From contig JAGTRH010000033.1 in the NCBI GenBank assembly GCA_018396795.1, positions 1 to 10,360 of the forward strand: DNA of 10,360 bases, written 5' to 3'. A program made the position numbers and the translations under genes. This DNA is from Candidatus Bathyarchaeota archaeon (GTDB taxonomy: Archaea; Thermoproteota; Bathyarchaeia; Bathyarchaeales; B26-1). The notes under the pieces are model-generated. The model did no database searches, had not been told where the DNA came from, and was given only the letters and a program-made list of their open reading frames with translations. Below, piece after piece: positions 1-6,036 of the stretch (position 1 is the first letter of the stretch; every line of letters starts with the position of its first letter).

Positions 1-95
1 GAGAACTTCGGTTCTAAAGTGAAACTCTTTAAATGTCTGAGCATCTCCTCCTTGTTTCTTCGAATTTTTTGACCGCGGAGATCAATTAAACCCAT
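1..95 (-). CDS. Unidentified protein, N-terminal part only (runs off the window)
   Basis: Reading leftwards from an ATG at 95-93, an open frame continues without a stop to the window edge, giving 31 residues that begin MGLIDLRGQKIRRNKEE and are rich in basic residues. A GGTGAG ribosome site lies four bases before the ATG, matching the 3' half of the GGAGGTGATC consensus, and a TATA-like A+T box lies further upstream at about 130-142 on the same strand. These two signals are why I call it a gene rather than chance. An internal ATG at 44-42, directly after GGAGGAG in the same frame, is a less likely start because it has no spacer. The gene is divergent from secE. I do not recognise the family from this fragment. 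Confidence 0.55.
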   Translation of the reverse strand, partial: MGLIDLRGQKIRRNKEEMLRHLKSFTLEPKF

Positions 96-129
96 AAATC
101 TCACCAATATTAAGATAAGACATTAGTGG

Positions 130-142
130 ATAAATATATTTT
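130..142 (-). promoter_or_regulatory. TATA-like box for the leftward partial gene
   Basis: On the minus strand this reads aaaatatatttat, an A+T tract resembling an archaeal TATA box. A transcript start about 25 bases downstream (near 110) would give a leader of roughly 15 bases holding the GGTGAG ribosome site. Inferred from position only. Confidence 0.35.
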
Positions 143-198
143 GCCATTACACGTTTAATTTTTATCTCAGATATTAAATTCTTGGTATGGGCGCTACG

Positions 199-206
199 CT
201 TTTATA
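199..206 (+). promoter_or_regulatory. TATA-like box of the secE-spt5-L11-L1-L10 operon
   Basis: The sequence cttttata sits in a locally G+C-richer stretch. A start about 25 bases downstream falls near 230, so the GTG at 228 would lie at or before the transcript start, while the ATG at 258 would have a leader of about 28 bases. This supports ATG 258 as the secE start. Confidence 0.4.
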
Positions 207-257
207 GAGGCTTCCCTTTTTTCTTGAGTGTTAAATGGTGAATTCAGATTGGGGTTA

Positions 258-437
258 ATGTCGTTTATAAAGGCAAGCTTAAGACTATTAAAATTCGCTA
301 AAAAGCCCGGGAGAGACGAGCTTTGGCTATCCATAAAAATATGTTTTTTAGGCATACTCATAGTGGGATTGCTGGGCTTCATAATTTACATGCTTGCTGG
401 TTTTATCAGAGCAAGTATACCTTTAACTGGTGCGTGA
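258..437 (+). CDS. secE: Protein translocase subunit SecE (Sec61 gamma)
   Basis: Small 59-residue membrane protein of the SecYE translocon, which stabilises the SecY channel in the cytoplasmic membrane. The N-terminal part is an amphipathic, basic segment (MSFIKASLRLLKFAKKPGRD), followed by the family's single C-terminal transmembrane helix at about residues 27-50 (CFLGILIVGLLGFIIYML). Length matches archaeal SecE, which is about 55-65 residues. I chose ATG 258 because the protein then begins like other SecE proteins and the promoter spacing fits. A GTG at 228 would add ten residues. The stop overlaps the first codons of spt5, as in the common archaeal secE-spt5-rpl11 arrangement, implying translational coupling. 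Confidence 0.88.
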   Translation: MSFIKASLRLLKFAKKPGRDELWLSIKICFLGILIVGLLGFIIYMLAGFIRASIPLTGA

Positions 438-903
438 AAATTTGAGCGAGAAAGAAATAGCGAGAATTTTCACCGTAAGTACAACTGTTGGCCAAGAAAG
501 AAATGTTGCCAGAATTATAATGGGGCATGTTGAAGTGGATAATATACCTATAAAGGCAATGCTTATACCAGAAAATCTGAAAGGCTATATATTTATTGAA
601 GCTGATGGACCGCATATTATTGAGCGCGCCATTGCGAATATTAAGCATGTTAAGTCAAGGATTCCGGGTGCCCTACCATTCTCGGATATTGAGAAATATA
701 TTACTGTTAAATCCGCTATAGAGGAACTTGATATTAATGATATAGTTGAGGTTATTAGCGGTCCATTTAAAGGCATGAGAGCTAAAGTGACGGATATAGA
801 TAGAAACAAGGAGGAAGTGACAATAGAATTGTTAGAGGCAGCATTTACTTTACCAGTTACAGTTCACGCTGATTACGTAAAGCTTGTATCGAAAGGGAAG
901 TGA
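430..903 (+). CDS. spt5: Transcription elongation factor Spt5 (NusG homologue)
   Basis: Archaeal Spt5 of 157 residues, the usual two-domain length. It binds the RNA polymerase clamp together with Spt4 (RpoE'') and raises processivity. An NGN domain covers about residues 10-95 (IFTVSTTVGQERNVARII, then LKGYIFIEA, typical of the family). A KOW domain covers about 101-153 with the signature VISGPFKGMRAKV. The annotated start is GTG at 430, overlapping secE by 8 bases. TTG at 442 is an alternative, since a GGTG lies about nine bases before it and the domain would remain whole. Stop and next start are separated by only four bases from rpl11. Confidence 0.93.
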   Translation: MRENLSEKEIARIFTVSTTVGQERNVARIIMGHVEVDNIPIKAMLIPENLKGYIFIEADGPHIIERAIANIKHVKSRIPGALPFSDIEKYITVKSAIEELDINDIVEVISGPFKGMRAKVTDIDRNKEEVTIELLEAAFTLPVTVHADYVKLVSKGK

Positions 904-907
904 AAGT

Positions 908-1414
908 ATGCCAGCGGAGAAGAGGGTTGTTGATCTAGTGGTTAGCGGCGGACAAGCAACGGCTGGTCCACCAATTGGCCCAGCTCTAGGACCTTTAGGC
1001 GTGAATGTTGTTGCAATAGTGAATAAAATTAATGAGTTGACGAAGGAATACGCTGGGATGAAGGTTCCTGTTAAGGTTATTGTTGATCCAGAGACCAAAT
1101 CCTTCGATGTTGAAGTAGGTATACCAACAACTGCTGCCTTAATTGTTAAAGAGGCTGGAATACAGAAGGGTTCAGGTAAACCCAATGTGGAGAAAGTTGG
1201 TAATTTGTCAATGGCGCAAGTTATAAAGATCGCGAAGATAAAGCGAAGTAAACTTTTAGCTAAGGATTTGAAGGCCGCTGTTAAGGAGGTAATTGGTAGC
1301 TGTGTTAGCATGGGCATCACAGTTGAGAGTAAAGATCCGAAAATCGTTCTAAAGGAGATCAACGAAGGAAAATATAACGATATCATTGAGAGTGTCGAGG
1401 AAATAAAACAATAA
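908..1414 (+). CDS. rpl11: Large-subunit ribosomal protein L11 (uL11)
   Basis: L11 of 168 residues, a component of the GTPase-associated centre that binds 23S rRNA together with L10. The N-terminal domain carries the hallmark PPIGPALGPLGVNV at about residues 21-34. The C-terminal rRNA-binding domain includes VGIPTTAALIVKEAGIQKGS and the basic AKIKRSKLLAKDLKAAV segment. ATG 908 was chosen over an upstream GTG in the same frame (884) because it gives the normal N-terminus and lies just after the spt5 stop. It is followed by a 54-base pyrimidine-rich gap before rpl1. Confidence 0.96.
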   Translation: MPAEKRVVDLVVSGGQATAGPPIGPALGPLGVNVVAIVNKINELTKEYAGMKVPVKVIVDPETKSFDVEVGIPTTAALIVKEAGIQKGSGKPNVEKVGNLSMAQVIKIAKIKRSKLLAKDLKAAVKEVIGSCVSMGITVESKDPKIVLKEINEGKYNDIIESVEEIKQ

Positions 1415-1440
1415 CATTTTTATTCTATTTTCTCATATTC

Positions 1441-1461
1441 TTCAAATCCTTTGAGGTTGAA
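1441..1461 (+). promoter_or_regulatory. Possible hairpin covering the L1 ribosome site
   Basis: TTCAA at 1441-1445 can pair with TTGAA at 1457-1461. Inside it, CCT at 1448-1450 can pair with AGG at 1454-1456 around a three-base loop, leaving an unpaired AT on the left side. The paired AGG is part of the GAGG that probably serves as the L1 ribosome site. L1 is known to repress its own message in some archaea (Methanococcus), but there the target lies within the start of the coding region. Regulation here is speculative and the stem is weak. Confidence 0.2.
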
Positions 1462-1468
1462 TTCGAAG

Positions 1469-2128
1469 ATGTCCGTGGAAAGAAAACGTTTGAAAGAAGC
1501 CTTAAAGGAGCTGAGGGATAAGACTAACAAAAGAAACTTTAACCAATCAATAGAGCTGATTATAAACCTGCAGGATGTTGATATAAGTAAACCCGAAAAT
1601 AGAATACAAGAGGTTATCGAACTACCACATCCTATAGGAAAGAAAGTTAATGTATGTGTTTTCGCCTCAGGAGACGCCGCTCTACGGGCTAGAAGAGCTG
1701 GAGCTGACATGGTTTTAGAAAGAGAGGAGATTGAGAGTTTGGCGGGCGATAAGAAGAGGCAGAGGCAAATAGCTAAGCAAATAGACTCTTTTATTGCAAC
1801 GGCACCCATGATGCCAATAGTTGGCAGAGTTTTTGGTGCAATACTTGGTCCTAGGGGTAAGATGCCTACACCCATACCTCCAACCGCAGATATAGAGCGT
1901 GAGATCGAGAGACATAGAAGGCTTGTAATGGTTAGAACTCGAGGTCAACCGGTTTTAAGTTGCCGGGTTGGTACAGAGAATATGATTGACGACGACATAA
2001 TCGATAATATTGAGGCTGTTTTAAGGAGAATTGAGGGAAAACTTAAGAGGGGAATTAAAAATATAGCCTCAATTTATATTAAGACGTCTATGGGTCCACC
2101 GATAAAGGTTAAACTCGAGGAGGATTAG
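1469..2128 (+). CDS. rpl1: Large-subunit ribosomal protein L1 (uL1)
   Basis: L1 of 219 residues, the protein of the mobile L1 stalk that helps release deacylated tRNA; it often also represses translation of its own operon. The N-terminal block contains the family pattern RNFNQSIELIINLQDVDISK. The second domain has the conserved LGPRGKMPTPIPP at about residues 130-142, and the C-terminus carries SIYIKTSMGPPIKVKLEE. The frame opens at TTG 1451, but ATG 1469 gives the usual start (MSVERKRLKEAL). GAGG at 1453-1456 lies 12 bases before this ATG, a somewhat long spacing. Confidence 0.95.
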   Translation: MSVERKRLKEALKELRDKTNKRNFNQSIELIINLQDVDISKPENRIQEVIELPHPIGKKVNVCVFASGDAALRARRAGADMVLEREEIESLAGDKKRQRQIAKQIDSFIATAPMMPIVGRVFGAILGPRGKMPTPIPPTADIEREIERHRRLVMVRTRGQPVLSCRVGTENMIDDDIIDNIEAVLRRIEGKLKRGIKNIASIYIKTSMGPPIKVKLEED

Positions 2129-2131
2129 GCG

Positions 2132-3004
2132 TTGCTTGTTCAAACTCGTGGAACACTACATGAGAAATCTGAGAAGATCGAAGAGATAAAAGGTCTGCTG
2201 ATGAAATATCACACTTTAGGTATTGCAAACTTACATAAAGTTAGGGCGCCACAGTTACAAGAGATAAGAAAAAATCTTGAAGGAATAGCTTATCTGAAGG
2301 TTTTCAAGAACACTCTAGTTGAGCGCGCCCTTAAAGAGATGGGAAATAAACCAAACTTAGAAAGGCTCAAAGAACATATGCAAGGCTCAAATGTATATTT
2401 ATTCACAAACTATAATCCATTTAAGCTCGCTCTTATCCTCGAGAGGAGCAAAGTTAAAGTGACCGCTAAGGCGGGGGATATTGCAACAGAGGATATAATT
2501 GTCCCAGCTGGTAATACTGGACTCCCTCCAGGTCCAATAATCAGCCAACTTAATGCTGTTGGCATTCCAACGCGGATTGAAGGCGGAAGCGTTTGGATCA
2601 GTAGAGATACTATTGTAGCGAGAAAAGGAGAAGTTATAAATGAGAGTCTTGCAGCAGCTCTTTCAAAGCTTGGTATTAAACCTATTGAACTCGGTCTATC
2701 ACTTAAAGCCATTTATGATGAAGGTACAGTCCTTTCTGAGGATGTTTTAAAAATAAACTTTGAAGATTACAAGAAAAATATTGGAGAATCTTACGCTCAA
2801 GCTATAAACTTAGCATTAAACGCAGCTTATCCAACGTCTGAAACAATTGCGTCGCTGCTTCAGATAGCAATATTTGAAGCTAGAAACTTAGCCTTGAATG
2901 CTGAGGTCTTCCTACCTGAAGTATTACCTGAATTATTAATAAAAGCTCACACAGAAGCTCTAGCGTTAGAAGCTAAAATCCAGGAAAGGCAGTCTGGCAA
3001 ATAA
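2132..3004 (+). CDS. rpl10: Large-subunit ribosomal protein L10 (P0, uL10), without the acidic C-terminal tail
   Basis: Archaeal P0-type L10, the base of the ribosomal stalk. It binds 23S rRNA next to L11 and carries L12 dimers. The rRNA-binding domain covers about residues 1-105, and the archaeal/eukaryal insertion domain about 110-190 (AGDIATEDIIVPAGNTGLPP, GGSVWISRDT). A helical spine at about 220-285 looks able to hold L12 dimers (AINLALNAAYP, IAIFEARNLALNA, LLIKAHTEALALEAK). The protein stops at residue 290 with ERQSGK. Many archaeal homologues continue for about 40-50 residues with a Glu/Lys-rich stretch and a hydrophobic end. Start is TTG at 2132, three bases after the L1 stop, with GAGGAGG nine to ten bases upstream. 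The next gene is convergent dtdA, not rpl12. Confidence 0.94.
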   Translation: MLVQTRGTLHEKSEKIEEIKGLLMKYHTLGIANLHKVRAPQLQEIRKNLEGIAYLKVFKNTLVERALKEMGNKPNLERLKEHMQGSNVYLFTNYNPFKLALILERSKVKVTAKAGDIATEDIIVPAGNTGLPPGPIISQLNAVGIPTRIEGGSVWISRDTIVARKGEVINESLAAALSKLGIKPIELGLSLKAIYDEGTVLSEDVLKINFEDYKKNIGESYAQAINLALNAAYPTSETIASLLQIAIFEARNLALNAEVFLPEVLPELLIKAHTEALALEAKIQERQSGK

Positions 3005-3035
3005 TAACCATGTAACTTTAAAAATTACGTAATTT

Positions 3036-3854
3036 CTAAACCTTTTCTACTTCTAAGTCGATATTATCTAAGATCTTAAGTAATGTTTCTTTATCAGCGC
3101 CTCTTATACCTTTCCAATCTAAGATGATTTTTTCAACATGCTCAGCAGTCCTTTCTATACATTGTTTAAGCATTTTATCATCAAGCTCATGTAGAGCATA
3201 CTTTGGAATCATATGCCCAAAAGCGTCATCGCGTGTTAAAGCAATATGGGTAAATTTTTTATTATAATGCTGTCCACCAATTCCCAAAACTGCCGGATAA
3301 ATAAGTTCATTCTCAGCTGCAGCCATAGCTCCTCTAGCAACTACCTCTGCGGCCATTGAATCCCGCCACTGCTCTAAGGAGCTACCTAATTCAACAAACA
3401 TTGCTGGAACATCAAGTGAAGGACCATGGTGAGTGCACTCGTAAGACACCTCATACGGTAGCTTTATCTCCTTTTGGATTCTCTTCATTTCAACTAACGC
3501 AGCCTTCATCGCGCTTGCTGGCGAAATGGATACTTTTCTGGGAATCCCCCCAAGCATTGCCTTGCCGATATTTCCTGGCGTGTGAACTGACAATGTTGGC
3601 GTTCCGCTTTTACTGCTATGTCTCGATATAAAAATCACCATCTTCAAATCTCTTGGATAACTCAGATTTTGCGTGTTGACTGGTTCATCGTTAACAAAAA
3701 TTAAAATGGATTTTTCATTGTTCTTGAGATTCTTTTCATAGATTGGGTTCCCATGAAACAATTCACTGCTTTCCTCAAATCCAAACACCTCAATGAGCTT
3801 GCTCGCAATATTTAATCCAGCCAAGTCAACTTTTGATGCTACGAAAAGTATCAT
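3036..3854 (-). CDS. dtdA: D-aminoacyl-tRNA deacylase (DtdA/DTD2, archaeal type)
   Basis: DtdA of 272 residues, matching the family's usual 260-280. It hydrolyses D-amino acids wrongly esterified to tRNA (for example D-Tyr-tRNA), a chirality proofreading role in the cytoplasm. Family signatures are all present: SRHSSKSGTPTLSVHTPGN at residues 77-95, ECTHHGPSLDVP at 139-150, GIGGQHYNKKFT at 191-202, and FGHMIPKYAL at 212-221. The ATG at 3854 is preceded immediately by an in-frame TAA, so it is the first possible start. A TATA-like box about 25-30 bases upstream suggests a nearly leaderless message. It lies 66 bases after the second RAM gene on the same strand and converges on rpl10 with only 31 bases between stops. 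Confidence 0.95.
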   Translation of the reverse strand: MILFVASKVDLAGLNIASKLIEVFGFEESSELFHGNPIYEKNLKNNEKSILIFVNDEPVNTQNLSYPRDLKMVIFISRHSSKSGTPTLSVHTPGNIGKAMLGGIPRKVSISPASAMKAALVEMKRIQKEIKLPYEVSYECTHHGPSLDVPAMFVELGSSLEQWRDSMAAEVVARGAMAAAENELIYPAVLGIGGQHYNKKFTHIALTRDDAFGHMIPKYALHELDDKMLKQCIERTAEHVEKIILDWKGIRGADKETLLKILDNIDLEVEKV

Positions 3855-3877
3855 TTAACCATACCATCCATATATGC

Positions 3878-3890
3878 AAATAAAATTATT
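3878..3890 (-). promoter_or_regulatory. TATA-like box for dtdA
   Basis: On the minus strand the tract reads aataattttattt, centred about 30 bases before the dtdA ATG. This would place the transcript start only a few bases before the ATG, giving a leaderless or near-leaderless message. It would let dtdA be expressed separately from the two RAM genes upstream. Confidence 0.3.
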
Positions 3891-3920
3891 ATGGAGATTT
3901 TATTTTATAGGTCGAATCCT

Positions 3921-4145
3921 TTATGCTTCTACAAGCGTCTCAGTGCTTCTCACACCATTTATATTATTTATCATAGTTGTTGCTCTTCGTAGTTCTGTGT
4001 AATCCTTTGACTCTAAGAAGACAATTATATCGAATCTACCGTAGGTAAAGTATGCTTTTCTAACACCCTTAATGCTTCTGACAGCTTCTAAAACCGCTTC
4101 AGCCTTTGTTGGGATAACTTTCAACAATATGCAAGCATTCAACAT
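3921..4145 (-). CDS. Single-domain RAM protein (Lrp/AsnC ligand-binding domain, no HTH), copy 2
   Basis: A protein of 74 residues consisting only of the RAM (regulation of amino acid metabolism) domain found at the C-terminus of Lrp/AsnC regulators. Family pattern: beta strand ACILLKV, helix AEAVLEAVRSIKGV, the turn TYGRFDIIVFLES, helix YTELRRATTMINNINGV, and terminal strand STETLVEA. There is no DNA-binding helix-turn-helix. Such stand-alone domains are common in archaea and form dimers or octamers that bind amino acids; the ligand here is unknown. ATG 4145 is preferred because GGGGTGA lies six bases before it. GTG 4154, inside that ribosome site, would add MKS. It follows its paralogue by 14 bases and probably shares its transcript. 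Confidence 0.82.
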   Translation of the reverse strand: MLNACILLKVIPTKAEAVLEAVRSIKGVRKAYFTYGRFDIIVFLESKDYTELRRATTMINNINGVRSTETLVEA

Positions 4146-4159
4146 GCTTTTCACCCCAC

Positions 4160-4396
4160 TTAATGCTCTATTTCTACAAGTGTTTCCGTGAATACGACGC
4201 CGCTTAATCTGCCAATCTTAAGAATTGCAGCACCCAATTCTTTCATGTCAGAAACCTCCACATCTGCTACAACATCATATCTGCCTAGAACTGGAAAGAC
4301 TCTCTCAACTCCCTTTACTTGACTTATCAACTTAACGACTTCCTCAAACTTTCCATGTTCAGTTCTTATTAAGACGCATGCAGAGACCAAAATCAT
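4160..4396 (-). CDS. Single-domain RAM protein (Lrp/AsnC ligand-binding domain, no HTH), copy 1
   Basis: A 78-residue protein with the complete RAM beta-alpha-beta-beta-alpha-beta fold pattern: SACVLIRTEHG, FEEVVKLISQVKGV, PVLGRYDVVADVEV, MKELGAAILKIGRLSGV, and TETLVEIEH. It is a paralogue of the following gene: both end in ETLVE and share the GR(Y/F)D turn, but otherwise differ. With no HTH it cannot bind DNA in the usual Lrp way. It may sense an amino acid or modify a full-length Lrp protein elsewhere by mixed assembly (inference). ATG 4396 follows TTGAGGG with almost no spacer. The TTG two codons later (4390) would have better spacing, so the exact start is uncertain. It is first gene of a leftward cluster ending in dtdA. 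Confidence 0.82.
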   Translation of the reverse strand: MILVSACVLIRTEHGKFEEVVKLISQVKGVERVFPVLGRYDVVADVEVSDMKELGAAILKIGRLSGVVFTETLVEIEH

Positions 4397-4424
4397 CCCT
4401 CAACTTATACTTTAAGTAGTGAGT

Positions 4425-4435
4425 AATTAAATATC
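4425..4435 (-). promoter_or_regulatory. TATA-like box for the RAM-RAM cluster
   Basis: On the minus strand this reads gatatttaatt. A transcript start about 25 bases on, near 4404, gives a leader of roughly eight bases before the first RAM gene. It faces the rps13 promoter in a 113-base divergent region that otherwise shows nothing I recognise. Confidence 0.35.
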
Positions 4436-4457
4436 TTTTGGTTAACAATGCTGAGCG

Positions 4458-4470
4458 ATATATTTAAATA
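4458..4470 (+). promoter_or_regulatory. TATA-like box of the rps13-rps4-rps11 operon
   Basis: The tract atatatttaaata is the best TATA-like match in the region. It predicts a transcript start near 4490 and a leader of about 20 bases before the rps13 ATG. A promoter is expected here because the genes to the left run in the opposite direction. Confidence 0.5.
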
Positions 4471-4509
4471 AAAAGTTGCATTTTCCTTGTTAATTGCTGA
4501 GAGATATGG

Positions 4510-4971
4510 ATGGTTCAACGGATGGCAACCGAGTTTAAACACATAGTTCGTCTAATAGATAGAGATTTGGATGGAATGAAAACTTTAGTGGAAGCTTTAA
4601 GTGATATTAAGGGTATCGGTTTACGATTAGCCGATATAATATCTAGAAAAGTTGGAGTTTCACCTTATACAAGAATAGGTTATTTATCTAGCGACAAGGT
4701 TGAGGAGATCGAAAAAGTCGTTAGAAATCTTAACAATTATGATCTACCAAATTGGCTTTTAAACCGTCGTAAAGATTTAGAGAATGGAGAGGATAAACAT
4801 TTAATTTCCTCAGATATTGATCTGCAAGTTAAGGCTGATATAGAAAGGGAGAAGAGTATCTGGTCTTGGCGTGGTTACCGACATGCTTATGGGCTCAAGG
4901 TCCGTGGACAAAGAACGAGGACAACTGGTAGAACTGGAAAGACGGTAGGTGTCTCAAAGAAAAGGAGGTAA
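4510..4971 (+). CDS. rps13: Small-subunit ribosomal protein S13 (uS13)
   Basis: S13 of 153 residues, a head protein of the 30S subunit that contacts P-site tRNA and bridges to the large subunit. The N-terminal part reads [19 protein letters not shown] and is followed by the helix-two-turn-helix [14 protein letters not shown] at about residues 28-41. The basic C-terminal tail contains the family signature [20 protein letters not shown], ending in KKRR. ATG 4510 is annotated; ATG 4522 (MATEFKHIV) is also plausible, since many homologues begin there. Its last codons contain the AGGAGGT ribosome site for rps4, so the two genes are tightly coupled. Confidence 0.96.
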   Translation: MVQRMATEFKHIVRLIDRDLDGMKTLVEALSDIKGIGLRLADIISRKVGVSPYTRIGYLSSDKVEEIEKVVRNLNNYDLPNWLLNRRKDLENGEDKHLISSDIDLQVKADIEREKSIWSWRGYRHAYGLKVRGQRTRTTGRTGKTVGVSKKRR

Positions 4972-4976
4972 TTGCA

Positions 4977-5525
4977 ATGGGTGATCCAAAGAAGCCTAAG
5001 AAGAAGTACGAGACACCCAGGTTTCCATGGAGAAGCGACATCCTACAGAACGAACTTGTCCTTCTCGGTCAGTATGGCTTAAGAAACAAGCGGGAGCTCT
5101 GGCGAGCGAAGACCATGCTCTCAAGATTTAGGGGTATAGCAAGGTCGCTATTAAGTATGCCAGCAGACAAAAGAGTTAAACTTGAATCCGGACTCTTGGG
5201 CAAGTTGAAACGTTTAGGGATCTTACCTGAACACGCTGTGCTAGATGACGTTTTAGATATGACTATTGAGAATATCTTAGATAGAAGGTTGCAGACAATA
5301 GTTCTAAGGAAAGGGTTGGCTAGAACTCCCTATCAAGCTCGCCAATTAATAACTCATGGTCACATAGCCGTTAATAATAAAGTGGTATATTCGCCAAGTT
5401 ACCTTGTATCTAGAGAAGAAGAAGAAAGTGTAACATATGCTTTTGCTAGCCCGCTAAATAATCCAGAGCATCCATTAAGACTTTCAATAGAGATTGCGCC
5501 AAGAACTAGCGGAGGTGAACAGTAA
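4977..5525 (+). CDS. rps4: Small-subunit ribosomal protein S4 (uS4)
   Basis: Archaeal S4 of 182 residues, a primary 16S rRNA binder that nucleates assembly of the 30S body. It starts with a lysine-rich [18 protein letters not shown] typical of the archaeal form. The conserved [19 protein letters not shown] lies at about residues 34-52. The S4 RNA-binding domain covers about 104-165 ([20 protein letters not shown], then [20 protein letters not shown]). AGGAGGT at 4963-4969, inside the end of rps13, sets the start. The end of the gene contains GGAGGTGA for rps11. Confidence 0.97.
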   Translation: MGDPKKPKKKYETPRFPWRSDILQNELVLLGQYGLRNKRELWRAKTMLSRFRGIARSLLSMPADKRVKLESGLLGKLKRLGILPEHAVLDDVLDMTIENILDRRLQTIVLRKGLARTPYQARQLITHGHIAVNNKVVYSPSYLVSREEEESVTYAFASPLNNPEHPLRLSIEIAPRTSGGEQ

Positions 5526-5527
5526 GA

Positions 5528-5929
5528 ATGAGTAGTAGGAAGGAAGAGAAGTGGGGAATAGCTCACATATATAGCTCATATAACAATACAATAGTTCATA
5601 TAACTGACCTCTCAGGTGCAGAGACTATTGCAAGAGCTTCTGGAGGAATGTTTGTTAAAGCTGATAGACAGGAGTCCTCACCCTATGCAGCAATGAGAGC
5701 TGCTGCATATGCAGCACAGATAGCGAAAGATAAGGGGATAACTGCTATACATATCAAGGTTCGTGCACCGGGGGGTACGGGTCCGAGAACACCTGGTCCA
5801 GGCGCTCAAGCTGCCATAAGGGCGTTAGCCAGAGCTGGCTTCAAAATGATCGGGCGCATAGAAGAGGTTACACCTATACCACATGATGGGTGTAGACGTC
5901 CAGGTGGACGTAGAGGCAGAAGAGTATAG
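5528..5929 (+). CDS. rps11: Small-subunit ribosomal protein S11 (uS11)
   Basis: S11 of 133 residues, a 30S platform protein near the mRNA exit. Signatures are [20 protein letters not shown] near the N-terminus, [12 protein letters not shown] in the middle, and the C-terminal blocks [20 protein letters not shown] and [18 protein letters not shown]. The start follows the rps4 stop by two bases and has GGAGGTGA eight bases upstream. A 107-base gap follows, the longest inside this operon. Confidence 0.97.
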   Translation: MSSRKEEKWGIAHIYSSYNNTIVHITDLSGAETIARASGGMFVKADRQESSPYAAMRAAAYAAQIAKDKGITAIHIKVRAPGGTGPRTPGPGAQAAIRALARAGFKMIGRIEEVTPIPHDGCRRPGGRRGRRV

Positions 5930-6036
5930 ACTTCAAATGCTATTATGGAGAAAGATTGAAATAGGCCTCTCAAGTCTTTATGTGGAAAAGCGCTGCCACC
6001 TTAACATTATGAGGAAAAGAAAAAGAGGATTGAATT

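Noticed and set aside
850..1386. A long minus-strand open frame (178 codons) opposite rpl11, and other long antisense frames opposite rpl1, rpl10, rps9 and eno.
   Set aside because: These are antisense shadows of certain ribosomal and enolase genes. They lack recognisable domains and ribosome sites, and their composition mirrors the sense codons.
3005..3035. gtaactttaaaaattac between the convergent rpl10 and dtdA ends, as a two-way terminator.
   Set aside because: The pairing arms are only four bases (gtaa/ttac) with an A/T-rich middle. Termination may well occur here, but the sequence gives no specific support.
3905..3920. aggtcgaatcct resembles the T-loop of a tRNA gene.
   Set aside because: No matching acceptor, D-arm or anticodon stem can be folded from the surrounding A+T-rich bases, and the site abuts the end of a RAM gene.
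4397..4509. A small RNA or extra gene in the divergent region before rps13.
   Set aside because: Only two TATA-like tracts and short leaders are visible. There is no frame of useful length and no C/D-box or tRNA-like pattern.
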